From positions 1 to 10,548 of the forward strand of contig JASHWL010000128.1 of the NCBI GenBank assembly GCA_030044105.1: 10,548 bases of DNA. Reading direction: 5' to 3'. A model generated the notes under the pieces. That model made no database searches and had not been told where the DNA came from. It saw only the letters and a program-made list of their open reading frames with translations. Source of the stretch: Thermoplasmata archaeon. GTDB taxonomy: Archaea; Thermoplasmatota; Thermoplasmata; Lutacidiplasmatales; UBA184. The position numbers and the translations under genes are program-made. Positions 6,901 through 10,548 of this stretch are shown piece by piece. Positions within the stretch are counted from its first letter, which is position 1; each line of letters starts with the position of its first letter.

Positions 6901-7026
6901 TACTGCTATGCTGGGTGGCCCCGACGTATCGCTTTCGTCAATCGTCTCCGGAGCTGTTTCATCCGCACTGCTTGCGTTCAGCTTCCTCACGAGTGAGAGC
7001 AATCACGCCAAGGAGGGCACCCACCC

Positions 7027-7470
7027 GTGAGGAACGAAACTCCAGGCTCGTTGGTGACAATTCCGGCCGCGGGCTGGAGAGGAAGCCCCTGGCTGTCCCG
7101 ACTCGCGGCGGTCGCTCTCATGATTATAATCACGACGATGGCGTTTTCGATTCTCGGGGCGCCTACCAGCCTCGTCGATGGCGTGTGGTACGGACTCAGT
7201 TATCTCGTCGTCCTCGCGTTTTGGTTGCCCTTCGAACTCATGTCCGAGCGTGAGATCACTCTCACACCTACGGGCATCTGGCTTCACTATCCAGTCGGGA
7301 AACACTTCGTTGCGTGGAGCCGGCTCGAGGTGTCTCGACGAGAGAGACACCCTTGGATGAATGCCGTTGGTATCTTCGAAAGAAAAGACGGACTGAGGAG
7401 GCGTCGGGCGTACATTGTTACTCGAGCTCAGGCTCAGGCGATTCTGGACTGGATGGCGAAGGCATCGTAG
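7027..7470 (+). CDS. Small membrane protein, two TM helices plus PH-like domain
   Basis: A 147-residue protein. It has a short N-terminal segment, hydrophobic helices at about 24-44 and 51-72, then a soluble domain of about 70 residues. That domain opens with EITLTPTGIWLHYPVGKHFV (75-94) and reads on into A-W-S-R-L-E, that is beta strands with a T-x-x-G-I turn and a (V/F)-x-W strand. It ends in an amphipathic helix, RAQAQAILDWM (133-143). This order fits membrane-anchored PH-like (bPH/YcxB-style) proteins, but no catalytic motif is present, so the name rests on pattern alone. The same architecture and motif recur in the gene at 8237-8842. The start is a GTG at 7027, supported by AAGGAGGG at 7010-7017 about nine bases upstream. 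GC is clearly lower than in flanking genes (36/60 in 7081-7140 and 32/60 in 7201-7260, by hand), hinting at foreign origin or relaxed selection. Its stop codon directly abuts the first inverted repeat of the 7471-7650 cluster. Confidence 0.72.
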   Translation: MRNETPGSLVTIPAAGWRGSPWLSRLAAVALMIIITTMAFSILGAPTSLVDGVWYGLSYLVVLAFWLPFELMSEREITLTPTGIWLHYPVGKHFVAWSRLEVSRRERHPWMNAVGIFERKDGLRRRRAYIVTRAQAQAILDWMAKAS

Positions 7471-7528
7471 AGGGTTCCCGAAATCCTACGTGGTTCGTCG
7501 TGGGGACATCCGTGAACCCGGGAACCCT
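7471..7528. repeat. Inverted repeat 1 (10-bp perfect arms, with an inner stem)
   Basis: AGGGTTCCCG at 7471-7480 begins on the base after the stop codon of the 7027 gene and is exactly complementary to CGGGAACCCT at 7519-7528. Inside the 38-base loop, GGTTC at 7492-7496 pairs with GAACC at 7514-7518, directly abutting the outer stem. The 3' strand 7514-7528 is therefore paired over 15 successive bases, with an 11-base bulge on the 5' side. It is the first of three inverted repeats in this gap. Confidence 0.75.
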
Positions 7529-7550
7529 GCCGACCCTGAGGGCCTCGACT

Positions 7551-7601
7551 AGCGAGTGGACAGAATTCGTTGGAGACTGCCTCCGCGCCGTGCCACTCGC
7601 T
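7551..7601. repeat. Inverted repeat 2 (9-bp perfect arms)
   Basis: AGCGAGTGG at 7551-7559 is exactly complementary to CCACTCGCT at 7593-7601, across a 33-base spacer. The spacer itself holds a small inner hairpin, GGAG at 7572-7575 with CTCC at 7581-7584 around the loop ACTGC. An RNA copied from either strand could fold this way. Confidence 0.7.
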
Positions 7602-7617
7602 CATCCCGAACGGCATA

Positions 7618-7650
7618 CGCGGCCGGCGTTTTCCCCGAAGGCTGGCCGCG
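7618..7650. repeat. Inverted repeat 3 (10-bp hairpin, 13-base loop); possible terminator
   Basis: CGCGGCCGGC at 7618-7627 pairs with GCTGGCCGCG at 7641-7650. On the plus-strand RNA all ten positions pair, one of them as a G-U wobble. The loop, GTTTTCCCCGAAG, contains the only T-run (four bases) in the gap. This is the most compact and stable of the three hairpins and lies eight bases from the stop codon of the opposing gene at 7658, so a shared transcription-end role for the two convergent genes is conceivable. There is no T-tract after the stem. Confidence 0.6.
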
Positions 7651-7657
7651 GTGAGAC

Positions 7658-8134
7658 CTAGAAGAGCGCTCCAACTGCGGTTGATGAATAGATTATGAAA
7701 CCAGATACTACGGCCGCCCCGCCGGCGCCGCCCTCCCACGAAAAGGAGATCGGGTACGCGCACGGTATCGGACTGCTAGCAACGAAGCTGAACCCGCCCT
7801 GCGACGCGTTCGCGGCCTCGTATGGGATCACGTAAGGTGTGGGTGGAGGTCGTACCCCCGTTACTAACACCAGGAAGGTACCGTTCTCGCCGGCGGTATT
7901 GGCCCACGTGAAGGAAACGACCGCCGCGGAGGTAGCGCCGGAGGGAGCGCAGAACTTGTAGACGTGACCAAAGTACGGAGAGCCGTTCCGAAGCTCGAAA
8001 TCGAACGGTTCCGCAACGGTCGTGGCCGAGGACTCGAGCGGAAGGACGAAAAGAGAAACGACGACTACGAGAGCAACGGCCAAGCCGACGACGAGCAAGG
8101 TCCGCTCCTGTCGACCCTCCAGACGTCGACTCAC
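7658..8134 (-). CDS. Signal-anchored extracellular protein, unknown function
   Basis: A 158-residue protein I do not recognise. A short basic N-terminus (S-R-R-L-E-G-R) leads to a single hydrophobic helix at about 13-33, so it is probably an uncleaved anchor or signal peptide with the rest outside the cell. The external domain is rich in Ser, Thr, Ala and aromatics with alternating hydrophobics (VVSFTWANTAG near 72-82, GGFSFVASSP near 113-122), suggesting a small beta-sandwich. Cys62 and Cys125 are the only cysteines and could form a disulfide. N-x-S/T sequons occur at 84-86 (NGT) and 109-111 (NAS). The start is GTG at 8134. A TATA-like CCTTAAGCC (minus strand, about 8159-8167) sits about 28 bases upstream, consistent with a near-leaderless mRNA. 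The gene lies between the two paralogue-like membrane proteins on the opposite strand. Confidence 0.68.
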   Translation of the reverse strand: MSRRLEGRQERTLLVVGLAVALVVVVSLFVLPLESSATTVAEPFDFELRNGSPYFGHVYKFCAPSGATSAAVVSFTWANTAGENGTFLVLVTGVRPPPTPYVIPYEAANASQGGFSFVASSPIPCAYPISFSWEGGAGGAAVVSGFIIYSSTAVGALF

Positions 8135-8158
8135 ACGCGCTGAGGCCGAGGAACACCG

Positions 8159-8167
8159 GCTTAAGGG
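8159..8167 (-). promoter_or_regulatory. TATA-like box for the 7658-8134 gene
   Basis: The minus-strand sequence CCTTAAGCC lies about 28 bases upstream of the GTG at 8134, the usual archaeal TATA-to-start distance for transcripts with little or no leader. It sits in the 102-base divergent gap shared with the 8237 gene. Confidence 0.35.
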
Positions 8168-8236
8168 TATCTCGGGCTAGGGCCGACTGCGACCTCGTTC
8201 GCCCGACCCTCGCGGAGTTTCACGTCGGCTACTGAC

Positions 8237-8842
8237 ATGCACGCGAGCGCGCACGAACACGAACCTCCTCGCTTCGACCTGGTGCAGCAAGCGGCGGATC
8301 TCGACCGAATCAATCGGCCGAAGCGAGCGATTCTGGCAGCGTTTAGCGCGCTGTGTATGGTGGCAGGTGGAGTGGGATGGGCGCTGATCGGGGCCACCCC
8401 CCGCCTTGGTTCAGCTCCCGTTTCAGCCGTTCTTGGTGAGCTGGCTCTCGGGCTCATTTTTCCCGTCCTTGCGGTCCTCTGCTTCTGGAACCTGCGAGGC
8501 TTTCCCCGTAGCCCGACCGCGGTGTCCGTCACTCGAGAAGGCATCGAGTTCAACGGGGAGGCCCCGGCTCAACGTCGAGTGATTCGCTGGAATGACGGCA
8601 CTCCGAAGATTATGCTGTGCGATTTCAGACCGCTGGGACCGACGTATCAGGACCGAGTGACTCCACGTCGGCTCGACATCGTGGTCATGAGCCCACGCTT
8701 ACGCGTTCGTGCACCCTTGACTGTGGAGGTAGCCCAGGCGCTTGTCGAGCAGGCGGTAGAACACCGGCTGGTCGTGGAGGGATGGAACTCCAATCCAACC
8801 GTGCCCGGACCCATCCGAGATACGAGAATTCGTGCGGGCTAG
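8237..8842 (+). CDS. Membrane protein, two TM helices plus PH-like domain, paralogue-like of 7027-7470
   Basis: A 201-residue protein with a polar, His-rich N-terminus (1-29), hydrophobic helices at about 31-52 and 63-86, and a cytosolic or surface domain from about 94 to 180. The domain begins TAVSVTREGIEFNG (94-107), continues to R-V-I-R-W-N-D-G (114-121), contains a basic segment (TPRRLDIVVMSPRLRVR, 142-158) and ends in the helix TVEVAQALVEQAVEHRL (162-178). The T-x-x-G-I turn followed by (I/V)-x-W and a closing amphipathic helix matches the layout of the 7027-7470 product, suggesting one family of membrane-anchored PH-like proteins. Overall identity looks low, so the relationship is an inference. 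The C-terminal 20 residues are unstructured. The ATG at 8237 has no clear ribosome site, and the best A/T patch upstream (GAGTTTCAC, about 8215-8223) is weak. Function is unknown. Confidence 0.72.
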   Translation: MHASAHEHEPPRFDLVQQAADLDRINRPKRAILAAFSALCMVAGGVGWALIGATPRLGSAPVSAVLGELALGLIFPVLAVLCFWNLRGFPRSPTAVSVTREGIEFNGEAPAQRRVIRWNDGTPKIMLCDFRPLGPTYQDRVTPRRLDIVVMSPRLRVRAPLTVEVAQALVEQAVEHRLVVEGWNSNPTVPGPIRDTRIRAG

Positions 8843-9096
8843 ACCGGGGTCCGCCGATCACTGTCTTTCGCCCACTCAGCCCAACCGCGCGTGGAGAGCA
8901 TCGTTTCTCGACCAGCGGAACCGCCATGTTGATTCCGAGCGAGTCCTGCGCGGTTCGTCAAGCGTCGAATCGCTTGCGCTTCTCCAAACCCTTGCCTCTT
9001 GATGGGGTGGACGCCGCGGCATTGGGGCGCAGACCGAGCCGCGCCTCCGCGTTATTAGCACGACCCCGGTGTGTGCCGTAGAGGTCGCGCGCTGAC
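8843..9096. other. Non-coding gap with an enclosing 9-bp inverted repeat and a small hairpin
   Basis: No supported gene is present in these 254 bases. ACCGGGGTC at 8843-8851, which directly follows the stop codon of the 8237 gene, is exactly complementary to GACCCCGGT at 9062-9070. Inside, CAAGCG (8959-8964) and CGCTTG (8971-8976) form a perfect 6-bp stem around TCGAAT. The right end holds the promoter of the TrmI gene. Confidence 0.45.
9052..9057 (+). promoter_or_regulatory. TATA-like box for the TrmI operon
   Basis: TTATTA is an isolated A/T block in GC-rich DNA. A start site about 25 bases on would fall near 9079, giving a leader of roughly 18 bases. That leader would contain GAGGT at 9081-9085, a possible ribosome-binding site before the GTG at 9097. 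Confidence 0.45.
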
Positions 9097-9873
9097 GTGT
9101 CCGAGGCCGCCGGCTGGACTGAGGGGGAGATTGTCGCGCTGAAGGCGCGCGGCGAGCCCGCGTTCCTGGTGCCCCTCAGCCACGGCCCGACCCGGATCCA
9201 CGACCGAGGGGTGATCGACCTTTCGGCCCAGATCGGCCGGCCCCCCGGGGAGACGATCGAATGGCTCGGCACTCGCTACAAGGTCGTGCGTCCGTCGCCC
9301 GCGGACCGCATCGCTGGGATCAAGCGCGGGGCCCAGATCGTGACGCCCAAAGATGCCGCGCAGATCGTCTTCCTGGCCGCCGTGACCCCCGGGGCCCATG
9401 TCGCCGAGGCCGGATCCGGCAGCGGGGCGCTCACGATCGCGCTCGCGTGCGCGGTGGGGACGGAAGGCCACGTCACCTCCTTCGACCGGCGCACGGACTT
9501 CCTCGACGCCGCCCGGGCGAACGTCGCGCGCGCCGGCCTCGAGTCCCGTGTCACGTTTCGCGAGCGCGATGTGGCACAGGACGGGATCGACCTGACGGGA
9601 GTCGACAGCATCGTCCTGGACCTCGCGAACCCGTGGGATGTCCTCGCCTCGGCCCACCGCGCCCTCGCGGTCGGCGGCTACGCCGCGACGTACACGCCCA
9701 CGTACAACCAGCTCGAGCGCGCCGTGGGAGCGTTCCGCTCCGTCGGGTTCGACGAGGTGCGGGCCGTCGAGGTGATCGAGCGCGGGCTCTCGGTCAGCGA
9801 GGGCGCGACCCGCCCCGCCTTCGAGATGCTCGGCCACACGGGGTTCCTCGCGGTCGGCCGGCGGGTGGACTGA
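9097..9873 (+). CDS. trmI: tRNA (adenine-N1)-methyltransferase, TrmI family
   Basis: A 258-residue cytosolic enzyme that by family transfers a methyl group from S-adenosylmethionine to N1 of A58 of tRNA, and in some archaea also of A57. The N-terminal beta domain (about 7-65) is followed by RGAQIVTPKDAAQIV (77-91), the conserved entry to the catalytic domain. Motif I is AEAGSGSGALT (103-113), and FDRR at 129-132 holds the ribose-binding acid. DLANPW at 175-180 is the DLPxPW-type catalytic motif, with Ala in place of the usual Pro. R-P-A-F-E-M-L-G-H-T-G-F-L at 239-251 is the typical closing signature. Length matches archaeal TrmI. The start is GTG at 9097: a stop codon lies in frame at 9079-9081 and GAGGT precedes the start. 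The window's own tRNA-Gly has both A57 and A58. A membrane-protein gene begins one base after the stop, so the two are probably co-transcribed. Confidence 0.92.
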   Translation: MSEAAGWTEGEIVALKARGEPAFLVPLSHGPTRIHDRGVIDLSAQIGRPPGETIEWLGTRYKVVRPSPADRIAGIKRGAQIVTPKDAAQIVFLAAVTPGAHVAEAGSGSGALTIALACAVGTEGHVTSFDRRTDFLDAARANVARAGLESRVTFRERDVAQDGIDLTGVDSIVLDLANPWDVLASAHRALAVGGYAATYTPTYNQLERAVGAFRSVGFDEVRAVEVIERGLSVSEGATRPAFEMLGHTGFLAVGRRVD

Positions 9874-9874
9874 G

Positions 9875-10548
9875 ATGCCCGACCTCCCGCTGACGGCCGG
9901 CGCGGTCGTCGGCGTGCTCCTCTCCGGTGGTTTCGTGCTCGCGGAGGTCGGTCGGTTCGCCTCCCCGCAGGTCCCCGAGACGCTGTTCGACGAGCGGCGA
10001 GAGGTGTTCGGCTACACCGCGGGCCTGTTCGTCGGCATCCCGCTCGCGCTCGCGTTCCTGTTCTACTTCGACTCGATGGCGAACGGCGCGCTCCCGGGCG
10101 CGCTCCTGTGGCTCGCGATCCTCGTCGGGGCGACCGAGGTCGCCCAGTGGGGGCTGCTCCGTACCCGCTACTGGGGGACGACCGAGAGCAGCCCGTTCTA
10201 CGCGCTCGGCTACCGCGCCGGCATCGGCGGGATCTTCGGGCTCACCGTGGTCGGCCAGTACCTCTCCGGCCCCGTCGTCTCGGCGACCGGCGCCGTCCTG
10301 GTCGGGCTCGAGGCGCTGGCCGTGCTCGGGCTCGAGGTCGCCGGTGCCCTACTCTCGTTGCCGCCCTCCTCGGTCGAGGGCCGTCGGGGCGGCGGGCCGA
10401 TCCCCGGCGCGATCTTCGGCGCCGTCGGGTTCTTCCTGCTGGGGCTCGCGCCGCTCTCGGGGATCGGTTCGACCGAGGCGGTGGCGACGGCGTACGGCGC
10501 GGCGCTGGTGGCCCTCGCCGGAGCGGTCCTGGTCTACCGCCGCCTCCG
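9875..10548 (+). CDS. Multi-pass membrane protein, unknown function (partial, runs off the window)
   Basis: The frame opens at ATG 9875, one base after the TGA of the TrmI gene, and stays open for 224 codons to the window edge, so the C-terminus is missing. The product is strongly hydrophobic, with about seven likely helices near residues 6-24, 45-66, 74-91, 107-126, 130-160, 176-200 and 203-221. Charged residues are few and cluster in the loop after helix 1 (F-D-E-R-R-E-V at 38-44), around R-T-R-Y-W (96-100) and in the segment VEGRRGGG (167-174). No transporter signature or catalytic motif was recognised. The even composition and high GC match the TrmI gene, not the lower-GC segment before it. 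The tight spacing implies co-transcription with TrmI, but in such compact genomes this need not mean a shared pathway. It may be a family restricted to related archaea. Confidence 0.85.
   Translation, partial: MPDLPLTAGAVVGVLLSGGFVLAEVGRFASPQVPETLFDERREVFGYTAGLFVGIPLALAFLFYFDSMANGALPGALLWLAILVGATEVAQWGLLRTRYWGTTESSPFYALGYRAGIGGIFGLTVVGQYLSGPVVSATGAVLVGLEALAVLGLEVAGALLSLPPSSVEGRRGGGPIPGAIFGAVGFFLLGLAPLSGIGSTEAVATAYGAALVALAGAVLVYRRL

Larger units (their letters stand above)
6565..7026. other. 462-base gap with no convincing gene
   Basis: This stretch between tRNA-Gly and the 7027 gene holds no protein I can defend. A reading frame on the plus strand from ATG 6599 to 7030 (143 codons) has no domain and an irregular composition. 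Only its part at about 6656-6727, around DIERWYKDHRSEL, looks protein-like, and it could be a chance product or the remnant of a decayed gene. A TATA-like GTATAAGG lies at about 6678-6685 and a compact hairpin at 6879-6900, so a small untranslated RNA is possible but unsupported. No integrase, att repeat or known ncRNA family signature was seen. Confidence 0.5.

Noticed and set aside
6599..7030. 143-codon plus-strand frame in the gap after tRNA-Gly
   Set aside because: No domain, no membrane pattern, no ribosome site or well-placed TATA box, and irregular composition. Kept only as a note on a possible gene remnant.
7434..7763. 109-codon minus-strand frame across the hairpin cluster
   Set aside because: Arg/Gly-rich and without domain. 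It overlaps the ends of two better genes, and the inverted repeats explain the region better.
1..10548. CRISPR array, insertion sequence, integrase or toxin-antitoxin pair
   Set aside because: No regularly spaced direct repeats, no transposase or recombinase motifs and no small overlapping gene pair were found on either strand.

Overview
The window looks archaeal, and a GC-rich member of the Thermoplasmatota is the best guess. The evidence is indirect. Several genes have an A/T-rich TATA-like patch about 25 bases before the start codon, as in leaderless archaeal transcripts. The tRNA gene has no encoded CCA and an A57-A58 T-loop. There is a TrmI-type tRNA methyltransferase and an aminopeptidase-like hydrolase resembling Thermoplasma tricorn-interacting factor F1. 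Many short membrane or secreted proteins have no recognisable family. No rRNA or other phylogenetic marker is present, so the placement is an inference.

Layout. Positions 1-1676: a Pro-rich two-helix membrane protein (+) converges on a minus-strand pair, a class I methyltransferase followed by a SnoaL/NTF2-like protein. Positions 1677-1868: a divergent promoter region with two copies of the palindrome GACCGGTC. Positions 1869-5549: an ABC exporter operon, with a MacB/LolD-type ATPase and, 3 bases on, a 986-residue permease carrying two FtsX-type modules and two large external domains. Positions 5566-6438 (minus): an alpha/beta hydrolase of the proline iminopeptidase type, converging on the permease. 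Positions 6491-6564 (minus): tRNA-Gly(GCC).

Positions 6565 to about 9050 differ in character: lower GC by hand count, sparse coding and long intergenic gaps. They hold three small envelope proteins of unknown function. Two of these (7027-7470 and 8237-8842) share one architecture, two membrane helices followed by a small PH-like beta domain. The third, on the opposite strand between them (7658-8134), is an anchored secreted protein. The gap 7471-7657 is nearly filled by three successive inverted repeats. The segment abuts a tRNA gene and may be acquired DNA, but no integrase or att repeat was found.

From 9097 the GC-rich coding resumes with a TrmI-type tRNA m1A methyltransferase, followed after one base by a multi-pass membrane protein that runs off the window end.

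No CRISPR array, transposase, integrase, toxin-antitoxin pair or clearly novel defence system was found. The most interesting unexplained parts are the hairpin cluster at 7471-7650 and the envelope-protein trio around it.
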